From: Salinibacter grassmerensis
Lineage (GTDB): Bacteria > Bacteroidota > Rhodothermia > Rhodothermales > Salinibacteraceae
Length of the DNA stretch: 64,000 bases
Assembly: GCF_947077765.1 (NCBI RefSeq)
Contig: NZ_CAMTTF010000002.1
Span: forward strand, 310,001 to 374,000
Direction: 5' to 3'
The notes beneath the pieces are model-generated. The model ran no database searches. It saw nothing but the letters and a program-made list of their open reading frames with translations, and was not told where the DNA came from. Below are positions 26,477 through 35,726 of the stretch, piece after piece (position 1 is the first letter of the stretch; each line of letters starts with the position of its first letter). Made by a program: the position numbers and the translations under genes.

Positions 26477-27238
26477 GTGACGACGATCGTCATCATCCCC
26501 GCGTTCAACGAAGCACAGGCCATCGGCCCGGTTCTCGGTGACATTCCCGATGGGCTGGTCGACGAAGTGGTGGTTGTCAACAACGCCTCGACCGACGCAA
26601 CGAAGGCCAACGCTCGTGCCGCCGGGGCCACCGTCGTCGACGAACCGCGACAGGGCTACGGGGCCGCCTGCCTGCGCGGCATCGCGTACGCGGAGACGAA
26701 GCAGCCGGATGTCGTCGTTTTTCTGGATGGCGACTACAGCGATCACCCGGACGAGATGCCCCGCCTCGTCGAACCCATTGCCGCCGACGAGGCCGACTTC
26801 GTGGTGGGCTCGCGCATTCGGGGAGACGCCGAGCCGGGTGCCCTGCTCCCGCAGGCACAGGTGGGCAACCGGTTCGCCTGTTCGCTCATGGCGCGCTTCT
26901 GGGGGGCGGACTACACCGACCTCGGTCCTTTTCGGGCCATTCGGTTCCGTGCCCTGCAGGCCCTCGACATGCAAGACGAGACCTTCGGCTGGACGATCGA
27001 GATGCAGATCAGGGCCCTCGAGGCCGGGCTCCGCGTCGAGGAGGTTCCGGTTTCGTACCGGCGTGGCATCGGCCCCTCCAAAATCACGGGCACGCTCTCG
27101 GGCACCGTGAAGGCCTCCGCCAAGATTCTCTGGACCATCGGTCGCATGGCCGCGACGAGACACCGCCGCGCGCCCCGGCTTCGAGAACAGGTCGACCAGG
27201 TTCGGACCGCCGCCCCGACGCCCGAACCCGAAGACTGA
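26477..27238 (+). CDS. Family 2 glycosyltransferase (DPM1/DPG synthase-like)
   Basis: A 253-residue GT-A enzyme starting at a GTG. It has IVIIPAFNEAQAIGPVL, the acceptor/nucleotide VVVNNASTDAT, the metal-binding FLDGDYSDHPDEM and GSRIRGDAEPGALLPQAQVGN, typical of polyprenyl-phosphate sugar synthases. It has no membrane helices, so the product would be made on the cytoplasmic face. The donor is unknown (GDP-mannose or UDP-glucose types). GTG is chosen as the start because the first strand follows at once and no ATG lies upstream in frame. ilvE starts 73 bases later. Confidence 0.85.
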   Translation: MTTIVIIPAFNEAQAIGPVLGDIPDGLVDEVVVVNNASTDATKANARAAGATVVDEPRQGYGAACLRGIAYAETKQPDVVVFLDGDYSDHPDEMPRLVEPIAADEADFVVGSRIRGDAEPGALLPQAQVGNRFACSLMARFWGADYTDLGPFRAIRFRALQALDMQDETFGWTIEMQIRALEAGLRVEEVPVSYRRGIGPSKITGTLSGTVKASAKILWTIGRMAATRHRRAPRLREQVDQVRTAAPTPEPED

Positions 27239-27311
27239 ACCTTTCCCCCAGGGCGTCGTTTTTTTTCTCGGTTCGTCTTGTTATCCACCGACCACCTGCC
27301 CCGTAGCCGCC

Positions 27312-28253
27312 ATGGAGCCCGACATCTGGTACAACGGAGAATTTATTGACCACGAGGACGCCGAGATCCACGTCCTTTCCCACGTCATCCACTACGGGTC
27401 CTCTGTTTTCGAGGGGATCCGCTGCTACGACACCGACCAGGGATCGGCCGTCTTCCGGTTGGAAGAGCATATGCAGCGCCTGATCGACTCGGCCAAGGTG
27501 TACCGGATGGACATTTCCTACGACCTCGACGAGCTCGTCGAGGCCGTCGTGGACACCATCGAACGGAGCGGCCTGCGCGGGTGCTACATCCGGCCCGTCG
27601 TGCTCCGGGGCGAGGGCCCGATGGGCGTGAACCCGCTCGACAATCCGGTAGAGACCTTCATCGCCGTCTGGGAGTGGGGCGAGTACCTCGGCGAAGAGGC
27701 CCTCGAAAAGGGCGTGGATGTGGAGGTGGCCAGCTGGAACCGCATGGCGCCCAACACCTTCCCGGCGATGGCGAAGGCGGGCGGGAATTATCTGAACGCC
27801 TCCCTCGTGAAGATGAACGCCATCAAGAACGACAAGATGGAGGGCATTATGCTGAGCACGGACGGCTACGTGGCCGAGGGGAGCGGCGAGAACCTCTTCG
27901 TGGTCAAGGACGGCACGCTTTACACCGCGCCGACGGGACTGTCCATCCTGCCCGGCATCACGCGGGCCTCCATCATTGCCCTGGCCGAGGAGCGTGGCTA
28001 CGAGGTGGAAGAGAAGAAAATTCCCCGGGAGGCGCTTTACACGGCCGACGAGCTCTTCTTCACCGGCACGGCCGCCGAGGTGACGCCCATCCGCACGGTT
28101 GACGACTACACGATTGGCTCTGGCTCGCGTGGGCCCATCACGAAGGAGATTCAGGACGCGTTCTTCGACGTGGTGCAAAAGGGGCACGACCCGCACGGCT
28201 GGCTCACGCCCGTGGATGTGCCGGCGGCGGACGAACCGGAGATGACGGCCTAG
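27312..28253 (+). CDS. ilvE: Branched-chain amino-acid aminotransferase
   Basis: A 313-residue fold-type IV PLP enzyme that transfers amino groups between branched-chain 2-oxo acids and glutamate. It shows DIWYNGEFIDHEDAEIHVLSH, HYGSSVFEGIRCY, the catalytic-Lys region FPAMAKAGGNYLNA, and the PLP-binding STDGYVAEGSGENLFVVKDG with the GLSILPGITRASII helix. Length and motifs match IlvE. D-amino-acid aminotransferase and aminodeoxychorismate lyase share the fold but not this motif set. No ilv or leu genes are adjacent. Confidence 0.95.
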   Translation: MEPDIWYNGEFIDHEDAEIHVLSHVIHYGSSVFEGIRCYDTDQGSAVFRLEEHMQRLIDSAKVYRMDISYDLDELVEAVVDTIERSGLRGCYIRPVVLRGEGPMGVNPLDNPVETFIAVWEWGEYLGEEALEKGVDVEVASWNRMAPNTFPAMAKAGGNYLNASLVKMNAIKNDKMEGIMLSTDGYVAEGSGENLFVVKDGTLYTAPTGLSILPGITRASIIALAEERGYEVEEKKIPREALYTADELFFTGTAAEVTPIRTVDDYTIGSGSRGPITKEIQDAFFDVVQKGHDPHGWLTPVDVPAADEPEMTA

Positions 28254-28329
28254 AGCCCCCAACGGATTAGACGATTGAACGCTCGCGGGCCCATCCTCTC
28301 CAGGACGGGCCTGTTTCGTTTGGGGCGTG

Positions 28330-29154
28330 CTAGTCCATCACGCCGTCCGTCTCCATCACCCGCGGGTCGGCCTGGATCCAGTTCGTGAGGTAGTGGGTGG
28401 CGACGTAAAAGAGAGGCGTATCGAGGGCCGCGATGCCGAGTTTAAACACGTACTGGCCGAAGACGATGCCCTGCCACGTCTCGAACGCGAGGGGCGTCGT
28501 GGCCGCATTGCCGTCCACCTCCGGCCAGATCACGAGTGCAATGGTGACCACCATGATCGTGTCGACGAGCTGGCTGAAGAAGGTGGACCCGTTGTTGCGG
28601 AGCCACATGTACTTTCCGTCTGTGAGCCGGCGCCAGAATTCGAAGAGCTGCACGTCGATGAACTGGGAGGCGAGGTAAGCGACCATCGATCCCAGTACGA
28701 TGCCGGGCAGGAGGCCGAACACCGAGTTGAACGCCTCGGCGGTGACGGGCGACTGCTCGTAGGTGGGGGCCACGTTCGCGATCCATACCACGATCGTGAT
28801 GAAGACGCTCACCACGAACCCGGCCCCGACGACCGTGTTGGCGCGCTTCCGCCCGTAAATTTCGGAGATGAGGTCCGTCGCCAAGAACGTCACCGGGTAC
28901 GCGATAATGCCGCACGAGAGCTCCTGCCCGAAGAGGACGAAGAACTTGCTCGCGACGGCGTTCGTGATGACGAGCGCCCCGATGAAGATGCCGGCCAGGA
29001 TGGTGAAGGCACGCTCGGCCCGCGACGGGTCGGCGTTCCGCAGGTGGTCGAGGTCCTGGCCGGGGAGGGTCGCCTCGCGTCGTGTGGTGGGGGGAGAATC
29101 GGAGGGAGGCACGCGGCGGAAGGGGGCTGTGAAAAAGTATGTTTTTGTCTGCAA
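28330..29154 (-). CDS. yhhQ: Queuosine-precursor transporter (YhhQ/VUT family)
   Basis: A 274-residue integral membrane protein with about six hydrophobic segments. The family signatures are VTFLATDLISEIYGRKRA in the first half and DTIMVVTIALVIWPEV plus GQYVFKLGIAALDTPLFY in the second. YhhQ imports preQ0/preQ1 for queuosine modification of tRNA. The first 40 residues are polar and may be too long: a GTG at 29112 is an alternative start. No queuosine synthesis genes are adjacent. It converges on ilvE and lies just downstream of the UvrD-exonuclease gene on the same strand. Confidence 0.88.
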   Translation of the reverse strand: MQTKTYFFTAPFRRVPPSDSPPTTRREATLPGQDLDHLRNADPSRAERAFTILAGIFIGALVITNAVASKFFVLFGQELSCGIIAYPVTFLATDLISEIYGRKRANTVVGAGFVVSVFITIVVWIANVAPTYEQSPVTAEAFNSVFGLLPGIVLGSMVAYLASQFIDVQLFEFWRRLTDGKYMWLRNNGSTFFSQLVDTIMVVTIALVIWPEVDGNAATTPLAFETWQGIVFGQYVFKLGIAALDTPLFYVATHYLTNWIQADPRVMETDGVMD

Positions 29155-29215
29155 ACCCGAGCGTGCGCGTTCGTTTCCCGGTTGAGTAATCGTAACGAAC
29201 GCCGGAGACCCGGCG

Positions 29216-32200
29216 TCAGTCCGAGTCGGCGTCTGCGGCCCGCAGAAGTGCGTCCGGGGCGGCGTCGAGGAAGGAGGTGGGCCGCCGGTCGTAGCCGCGC
29301 TCCCGCTTCGGATAGGTGAGCACGAGGTGGCGCTCGGCCCGCGTCATGCCCACGTACAGAAGGCGGCGACTCTCGCGGCGCTCCTCCGGGTCGCGTGCAA
29401 AGTATGGCGGGAAAGCGTTGTCGTGCACGTCCATGCAGACGACGCGCTCGAACTCGAGCCCCTTGGCGCTGTGGTAGGTAGAGAGGGTAATCACATCCTC
29501 GCCCTGCGGGGTCGTGTCTTCGCCCCAGAGGGCGAGGTGTGTGAGAAGGTCCGCCAGCGCCTCGCTCCGGAGCGGCCGATCGGCGTAGGGGGCGAAGAGG
29601 GCCGCTAGGCGGCGGGCAAGGCCGGGTTGGAGGCCGGCAGAGACCGTGAGCAGTGCCTCCTCGTCGATCAGCGTGTAGAGGGCGTGCTGGCGCAGGCGAT
29701 CCGGCAGGGCGCGGGGCAAGAGCGAGCGCAGGTCGTCGCCGGCGGGGGAGGCGTCGCGCAGGGCCCACGTGTGCCCCACCTGCAGAAAGACCTGGGCGTC
29801 GTTCGATAAGGCCTCGGGGGCGGGGGATTCGTAGGTGAGGGCGGCCACGAGGAGTGGCAGGAGCGGCTCGTGGGCCAGAAGGCGGTGCTGTCGCGCGCGC
29901 TCCTCCTGCATCCGCTCCAGAATGCACTGCTGATCCTCGCAGTCGGCCAGGGCGCGATGAGCGGTGTCCGCGTCGTCGTTCAGGAGGGTCTCGCGGAGGT
30001 GCGCGGCGTCGTAGCGACGGAGGTCGGGAAACAACTCGTGCGCCGCGGGCAGCAGGTCGTACGTCGCGGCCCAGTGGGCATCGGCCGCGTGGGTGTTGGC
30101 GAGGCGGCGCAGGACGCGGAAGTCGTAGCGCTGGCCGTTGTGGGCGACAAGGGGAACCCCGTCCACAAAGTCACAGAAGTCGGCCCAGACCGCCGCCTCG
30201 GGCCGGGCCTCGCCGAAGTCAGACGCCGGGTCCAGCCCGCAGACCGTGCGGAGCGTCTCGTGCTCGTCGGGCGTCAGGTCCTCGGGCAACTGCACGAGTT
30301 CGGAGAAGCGGTCCACTACAGCCCCGTCTCGGACCTTGAGGGCCCCGATCTCGGCGACGCGGCAGTGGCGCGGGTCGGTGCTGGTGGCCTCGAGGTCGAC
30401 CATCACGTACTCCGGAAAGAGCGGCTCGGGGGCGGACGGGCCGCTGGTCATCTGCAGGAGCTTGACCAGCCGGACGGAGGGACTGTGGAAGGCGGATTCG
30501 GGGTCCACGACGTGCACGTCGTCCGGGTCGACGCCGAGCAGCATCTTCTGGTCGGACGGCAGGGAGCCGTCGGGGGAGAGTAATAGAATCTGGGGCGTAT
30601 CGGTCGATCCCGAAAAGGCCCCGGTCCGCTCGGCCCAGCGGAGGAGCGCCTCCAGGTCGTTCGTGAGGACCACGTCGTCGGCCCCGAGCGGCGGAACGCC
30701 CTCGTCGGCGGGGCGGGCAAACAAGGCCTCCTGCATCTCGGGCAGCGGCGCAGGGGGATCCGTTTCGAGGTCGAGGGCCCGCCGCACCAGCTGGCGCCAG
30801 AGCCGCGTGATCTGGGGCGTGCGGTGGTGCAGGAGGAGGCGGGGCGGGTCTATTGCGCGCGCGTCGCGGGCCTGCGCCCGACGCCACCGCCCGAGGACCG
30901 TGCCGGCCTGACGGACGGAGGGGAGGGAGGCCGGATCGGTCAAGGTGTTGGTGTCGCCGCGGAGCAGTTGGAGCGGATCCCCGAGCTGCCGAAGGGCGGT
31001 GCGGGTGAAGGCCCCAATGGTGAGGTCGTCCTCCTGCGTGTTCTGTAAGAGATTGGTGACCGTGGCGTAGGCCTGGTCGAGGCGGTCTGTGGCCGAGTCG
31101 AGGCCGGCACTCCGGCGGGCCTGCTCGTTGGAGACGACGGTCTGGAAGACGGCCCAGAGGCCCGAGTCCGGCATGCTCCGCTCGCCGAAGTCGCGCAGCC
31201 GCGCCATCGTGTCGTCCGGTAGCAAATGGGACAGCAGCTCCGCCATGGGGGCGTCGAGCGGCCGCCCGCGACGGCGAGCATCGACGACACGGAGCAGGGC
31301 GTGCAGCTTCTGTGCCGGGGGGGTGTCCAAGAGCGCCTCGCTCTGGCTCGTCTCACAGGCAAGGCCGGCCCGGAGGCACGCCCGTTCCAGGGCCGCGAGG
31401 CGGCGGTTCCAGCGGGTAAGAACGGCGAGGTCGCTCCGGGCGGCCCCGTCGTCGATCCAGTCCTGCAGTTGCCGGAGCACGTGGGTCCGCTCGGCCTCGG
31501 GATCGTCGCACGCGACAAGCTGCACCGGCTGTGTGCCGGCGTCCGACGTGCGAATGTCGCCGCGCTGTTTGAGCCGCCCCTTCCCGTCCAGTACCGCCTC
31601 GGCCACCGCGTAGATGGAGCGATTTGAGCGGTAGTTGGTGGTGAGGACGTGTCGCGTGCCCCGGTCTGCACTGCAGTCGAAGCGGTCGATGTAGCGGCGG
31701 AGGTTTTCGGGCCGGGCCCCGCGGAAGCGGTAGACGGACTGGTCGTCGTCGGCCACGCAGTAGAGGTGGGCGCCCGCCTCGCCGAGGCGACGGATGATGT
31801 CGAACTGCACCGGGTCGGTGTCCTGAAACTCATCGACGAGCACCGCCCGCGTCTCGTCCACGAGGTCGGCCCGCACGTCCGGATGGTTGCGCAGCAGGTC
31901 GCGCGTCTTTACGAGCAGGTCGTCGAAGTCGAGCGCGCCCCGGTCCGCGAGCATCTTGCCGTAGGCCCGCAGGCCCTCGGTGAGCCGCCCCGATACCGTG
32001 TCGATCCCGAGCTTAATGCGGCTGACGTGGGTCTTGACCTGGCGGTAGCTGTGGAGGTCGTTCGCCTCGCACCAGCGCTCGTGTGCCTCGTACCAGCGCT
32101 GCCAGAAGGCGTCCGTCACCGTGTCGTCGACCACGATAAAGTCGTCGGGCACGTCCGCCGGGGCCGGATAGGCGCGGAGGGTTCTGTAGCAGAAGTGGTG

Positions 32201-32473
32201 AATGGTGCCCGCCCGGACGTGCTGCGCCTCGGGGCCCACGAGGGTAGCGAGGCGGCTCGTGAGCTGCTGGGCGGCGCGCCGCGTGAACGTGACAAGGACG
32301 AGGTGGGACGGCGTCACGGCCTCGCGCTCGATGAGGTAGGCGGCCCGGCACACGAGGACGCGCGTCTTGCCGGTCCCTGGGCCCGCCACCACGAGCTGCG
32401 GGTCCATCGACGCCGTCACGGCGGCCCGCTGGTCGGGGTTGAGGTCAGGCCAGTCGGTGGGCGAGGCGGGCAC
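29216..32473 (-). CDS. UvrD-type helicase with an internal DEDDh exonuclease
   Basis: A 1085-residue superfamily 1A helicase with an inserted nuclease. Helicase: Q-motif Gln15, Walker A GPGTGKT (31-37), TFTRRAAQQL, motif II VDEFQDTDPVQF (213-224), ADDDQSVYRFRGA (241-253) and TTNYRSN. Next comes a nuclease of DnaQ type with all five acidic/His residues in place: D693 and E695 (VDLEAT), D784 (YDFRVL), H839 and D844 (AHRALADCED). Helicase motifs V (STYHSAKGLEFE, 998-1009) and VI (VGMTRAERHL) come after it. So the exonuclease sits inside the helicase core between the two halves of domain 2. It probably processes DNA ends in repair. Transcribed towards yhhQ. Confidence 0.9.
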   Translation of the reverse strand: MPASPTDWPDLNPDQRAAVTASMDPQLVVAGPGTGKTRVLVCRAAYLIEREAVTPSHLVLVTFTRRAAQQLTSRLATLVGPEAQHVRAGTIHHFCYRTLRAYPAPADVPDDFIVVDDTVTDAFWQRWYEAHERWCEANDLHSYRQVKTHVSRIKLGIDTVSGRLTEGLRAYGKMLADRGALDFDDLLVKTRDLLRNHPDVRADLVDETRAVLVDEFQDTDPVQFDIIRRLGEAGAHLYCVADDDQSVYRFRGARPENLRRYIDRFDCSADRGTRHVLTTNYRSNRSIYAVAEAVLDGKGRLKQRGDIRTSDAGTQPVQLVACDDPEAERTHVLRQLQDWIDDGAARSDLAVLTRWNRRLAALERACLRAGLACETSQSEALLDTPPAQKLHALLRVVDARRRGRPLDAPMAELLSHLLPDDTMARLRDFGERSMPDSGLWAVFQTVVSNEQARRSAGLDSATDRLDQAYATVTNLLQNTQEDDLTIGAFTRTALRQLGDPLQLLRGDTNTLTDPASLPSVRQAGTVLGRWRRAQARDARAIDPPRLLLHHRTPQITRLWRQLVRRALDLETDPPAPLPEMQEALFARPADEGVPPLGADDVVLTNDLEALLRWAERTGAFSGSTDTPQILLLSPDGSLPSDQKMLLGVDPDDVHVVDPESAFHSPSVRLVKLLQMTSGPSAPEPLFPEYVMVDLEATSTDPRHCRVAEIGALKVRDGAVVDRFSELVQLPEDLTPDEHETLRTVCGLDPASDFGEARPEAAVWADFCDFVDGVPLVAHNGQRYDFRVLRRLANTHAADAHWAATYDLLPAAHELFPDLRRYDAAHLRETLLNDDADTAHRALADCEDQQCILERMQEERARQHRLLAHEPLLPLLVAALTYESPAPEALSNDAQVFLQVGHTWALRDASPAGDDLRSLLPRALPDRLRQHALYTLIDEEALLTVSAGLQPGLARRLAALFAPYADRPLRSEALADLLTHLALWGEDTTPQGEDVITLSTYHSAKGLEFERVVCMDVHDNAFPPYFARDPEERRESRRLLYVGMTRAERHLVLTYPKRERGYDRRPTSFLDAAPDALLRAADADSD

Positions 32474-32536
32474 GGAGGCGACGGGGAACGAGGGAGGGAG
32501 TGTCTACGGGGGGAGTAGGCGGCTGCGACGCCCCGA

Positions 32537-35377
32537 CTACTCTGACGTGCCCGTTACGGGCTCTAGGCCGAGCGAGCGCCCCTGGTCGACGGCCGGAACG
32601 CCCTCCTTCAGCCATACCGGCGCAGGGGCCCCCTTCAGGTAGTGATCGAAGAACTGCTGCATGCGGGTCGTCCAGTCGCGCATTTCCGCGAGATCGGTGG
32701 GCCAGTGCACCTCACCGGTGTAGTTGAGAAGCCACGCCGGTTTGTTGAGGCGCCGGAGCGCGACGAACAGCTCGATGCCCTGCTCCCAGGGCACGGCCGA
32801 GTCCTCGTCGTTGTGCATCATCATCAGCGGGGTGTCGATGCGGTCGGCCTGGAAGATGGGCGAGTTGTTGATGTAGCGCATCGGCATGTCCCACAGGCTG
32901 CCGCCGATGCGGCTCTGGGTCTCCTCGTACTGGAACATCCGGCTCATGCCCGTGCCCCACCGAATGCCGCCGTACGCGCTGATCATGTTGGAGACGGGTG
33001 CCCCGGCCTCGGCCGCCGCGAACAGGTCCGTCTTCGTCACCATGTGGGCGATCTGGTAGCCGCCCCAGCTGTGTCCCTGCACGCCGATGCGGTCGTCGTC
33101 CACGTAGTCCCGATTGGCGAGCATCGTGACGCCCGGCATCACGGACTGCATCGCGCTCTCGCCCGGGTAGCCCTCCTCGTAGTGAATGTCGGGGACAAAC
33201 ACGAGGTACTCGCGGCTGGCGTAGAAGGTGAAGTTGATGATCGACCGGTGCGCCTCCGGCGCGTAGTGCTCGTGCAGGTCGTCGCTGTACTGCTCGTAGA
33301 AGTACGTCATCATCGGGTACTCCTTGTCTGGATCGAAGTCCTCCGGCTTGTAGAGGAGGCCCTCCAGCTGCTCGCCGTTGGCCGAGGTCCACTCCATGAG
33401 CTCGACGGTGGCCCAGCGGTATTCGTCCTGCTGCGGGTTGACGTCGCTGAGCTTTTGTGGATCGCTGAACGAGCGGTCTGTCACCCGCAGGTCGGGGAAT
33501 TCCCGGACGCTCTCGCGGGTGTAGAGCAGCCGGTCGGCGTCGTCGGCCGTCTCGGGCGAGGAGAACGACCGGTCCATCATGCGGAGCTCCGTCGGGCGCT
33601 CCCCACTGCCGATTCGGTCGTGGTAGAAGCCGTTGGCCTTCGTCTCGACATTGAAGGCCGAGAGAAGCAGCGTGTCCGACACCACGGTGGGTGGGCTGAC
33701 GGGGTTCGGCCAGTCGCCCCACGCGGCGGGAGTGCGGTCGTCGTCGAGCGAGACGTGACGGAGACGCAGGTTGTTGTCACGGCCCACCTCGTCGGTCACG
33801 GCCTGTGCGTCGCCGGGCCGATCGGGGTCAACGGCCCACACGTCGTGGCGGTCGTAGAGAAGCACTTGCGCGTCGTCCTCGGTCCAGCCCGCGAGGCCGT
33901 ACGGCCCCGCCGGATAGGGCACGTCGTGTCGGTGGTCGTGGACGGCGTGCGGGATCGACGCAGAGAGTGTCATCCGTTCCCCCGTGCCCGTATTGAGGCC
34001 CTTCCAGTCGCGCGCCTCGCGGTCCCACCAGGTCAGGTAGGCACCCGTTGGGGAGAGTTGGGGGACAGCCTGCAGGTCCCGAAGGACGCGCTCCCGCTCC
34101 CCGTTCCGCAGGTCGATGAGGTAGGCGTCGTACGCCGGGGGCCAGTCCCACGAGAGTGCCCGCCGGTACGGCCGGTTGGTGACCCCGAGCGCCACGTCGG
34201 CGGTGCCCTCGTCCGCGACGGTGACGGCGGGCACCGCCTCGGTGGCGAGCTGCAGGGTCCGCTCCTCCTTCAAGAAGTGAACGGCCCGGTACGCCTGCTC
34301 CGTCTTGCCCTCGGCCCGTTCCTTCTGCATCGGCTTCAGGTATGGATCCTGCCAGTGCCAGACATCGACCTCGACCTGCTCTTTGTCCAGCAGGCTGTCC
34401 GTCTCGACAGGAGCGGGCGGTGGGGGGGCGGTGCCAAAGAACACGCGGGATCCGTCCGCCGAAAACGAAAGGTCGGCCTGCTCGCTGATGAGCCACTCGT
34501 TCGGGAGGGCTGCCGCGCCCGGCTGCACGACGGGCGTGGGGGCCGCGTCACCCGTCGTCCAGTGGTACAGGGTGTTGTCGTGGTGGGGGACGTCGGTGCT
34601 GTCGGGGCCGTTCAGGAACGCGACCTGCGTGCCCGCACCGTCTACTGCCATTTGGGGATATGTCTGCGTGCCGGAATGGAGCGTCGTCGCCTGGGGGGCC
34701 TCTTCGTCGAGCCGAAGGGCGTGGAGGCTGCCGCCAGTCGTATCGGCGGCCGTGTAGGTGAGCAGGGGGCCTTCCTCGGCGACGGCGTAATCGGTCACGT
34801 GCTCGTAGCGCCACGTCTCGCCGCTGTCCAGGCGCCGGAGCGTGAGCGGCGCGCCGTCCGGCTCGTCGCCGTTTTTCTCGTCCGCATCGCTGCTGTCGGG
34901 ACGCGGCGGCTCGTGGTGGTAGACAATCCAGGTGCGTCCCTCGTTGGGCAACTTATAGGACTGCACACGGTCGACGCGGGTCGTGTCGCCGGAGGCCAGG
35001 TCGAGCAGGCCGAGGTCGGTCGTCGGGCGCCTTGGCGGGGGCACGTCGTCGAGCTGGGCTTGTCGAGTGGAGTCGTGCGGCGGCGCGATCATGAAGGGCA
35101 CGAATTGCGCGTCCGCCGTGAACCGGGCCCGCTCGCCGCGGGGAATCGTGTGGGTGCGCCGGGGCTCCACGCGCTTCACCTGCAGGGTGTCGTCGCCCTT
35201 TGGCGGGCTCGTCCGGTATAGCACCCATTTGCCGTCGTCTGAAATCGACTGGGCCTCAATTTCTTCCCACCGGTCGTAGTCGTCGTGGGTGAGCGGCCGG
35301 TTCTGGGCATGGGCCGTAGGGCTTGCGGGTAGCCCCAGAGCGATGACAAGGAGCGCGGCGGTAAGGAAGCGACGCAT
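32537..35377 (-). CDS. Secreted S9-family peptidase (prolyl oligopeptidase type)
   Basis: A 946-residue peptidase. The ATG at 35377 starts a clear signal peptide (RFLTAALLVIALGLPAS to AHAQ). The open frame upstream to 35518 looks non-coding. A long beta-propeller (about 30-650) gates a C-terminal alpha/beta-hydrolase. The nucleophile lies in GHSWGGYQ, the acid in HNDEDSAVPW and the histidine in GEVHWPTD. Enzymes of this kind cut short peptides in the periplasm. Close homologues in Bacteroidota are often called acylaminoacyl- or dipeptidyl-peptidases; specificity is not visible. Stops 64 bases short of the UvrD start. Divergent from the TonB receptor, so peptide uptake is a plausible shared theme. 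Confidence 0.9.
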   Translation of the reverse strand: MRRFLTAALLVIALGLPASPTAHAQNRPLTHDDYDRWEEIEAQSISDDGKWVLYRTSPPKGDDTLQVKRVEPRRTHTIPRGERARFTADAQFVPFMIAPPHDSTRQAQLDDVPPPRRPTTDLGLLDLASGDTTRVDRVQSYKLPNEGRTWIVYHHEPPRPDSSDADEKNGDEPDGAPLTLRRLDSGETWRYEHVTDYAVAEEGPLLTYTAADTTGGSLHALRLDEEAPQATTLHSGTQTYPQMAVDGAGTQVAFLNGPDSTDVPHHDNTLYHWTTGDAAPTPVVQPGAAALPNEWLISEQADLSFSADGSRVFFGTAPPPPAPVETDSLLDKEQVEVDVWHWQDPYLKPMQKERAEGKTEQAYRAVHFLKEERTLQLATEAVPAVTVADEGTADVALGVTNRPYRRALSWDWPPAYDAYLIDLRNGERERVLRDLQAVPQLSPTGAYLTWWDREARDWKGLNTGTGERMTLSASIPHAVHDHRHDVPYPAGPYGLAGWTEDDAQVLLYDRHDVWAVDPDRPGDAQAVTDEVGRDNNLRLRHVSLDDDRTPAAWGDWPNPVSPPTVVSDTLLLSAFNVETKANGFYHDRIGSGERPTELRMMDRSFSSPETADDADRLLYTRESVREFPDLRVTDRSFSDPQKLSDVNPQQDEYRWATVELMEWTSANGEQLEGLLYKPEDFDPDKEYPMMTYFYEQYSDDLHEHYAPEAHRSIINFTFYASREYLVFVPDIHYEEGYPGESAMQSVMPGVTMLANRDYVDDDRIGVQGHSWGGYQIAHMVTKTDLFAAAEAGAPVSNMISAYGGIRWGTGMSRMFQYEETQSRIGGSLWDMPMRYINNSPIFQADRIDTPLMMMHNDEDSAVPWEQGIELFVALRRLNKPAWLLNYTGEVHWPTDLAEMRDWTTRMQQFFDHYLKGAPAPVWLKEGVPAVDQGRSLGLEPVTGTSE

Positions 35378-35726
35378 GCAGAGGCGATAGGAATCTGTAG
35401 CATGAGGAAGCAGGCCCAAGATATGTGACGCGGGTCCCAACAAAAAGTGAGGAGGACGTGCGGGAGAAAGGGGAGAAACGGCCCGCACGGTGAGGGGCGA
35501 CCGAGACCCGATCCGCATCGGTCTTCAAGATGGAGGGGGCACGAACCGGTGGCACGGCACGGAGCACGTGGCGCCGAGCCCCGTCGCCAAGTACGAGGGA
35601 AGCGCTTCCGCCGTGAAGTTTTCTTCGAGGCGGGCACTCTCTACAAGATTCCCACATCATCTCTCGGGTACGCTGCTTACTTAAGCTGCGTCTCGAATTC
35701 CAATTATCGACAGTCCACTTCCCTCC
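35378..35726. other. Divergent promoter region
   Basis: 349 bases between the S9 peptidase (minus strand) and TonB receptor (plus strand). It should carry both promoters. The end near 35690-35726 is more AT-rich than its surroundings. No gene or operator is recognised. Confidence 0.45.
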
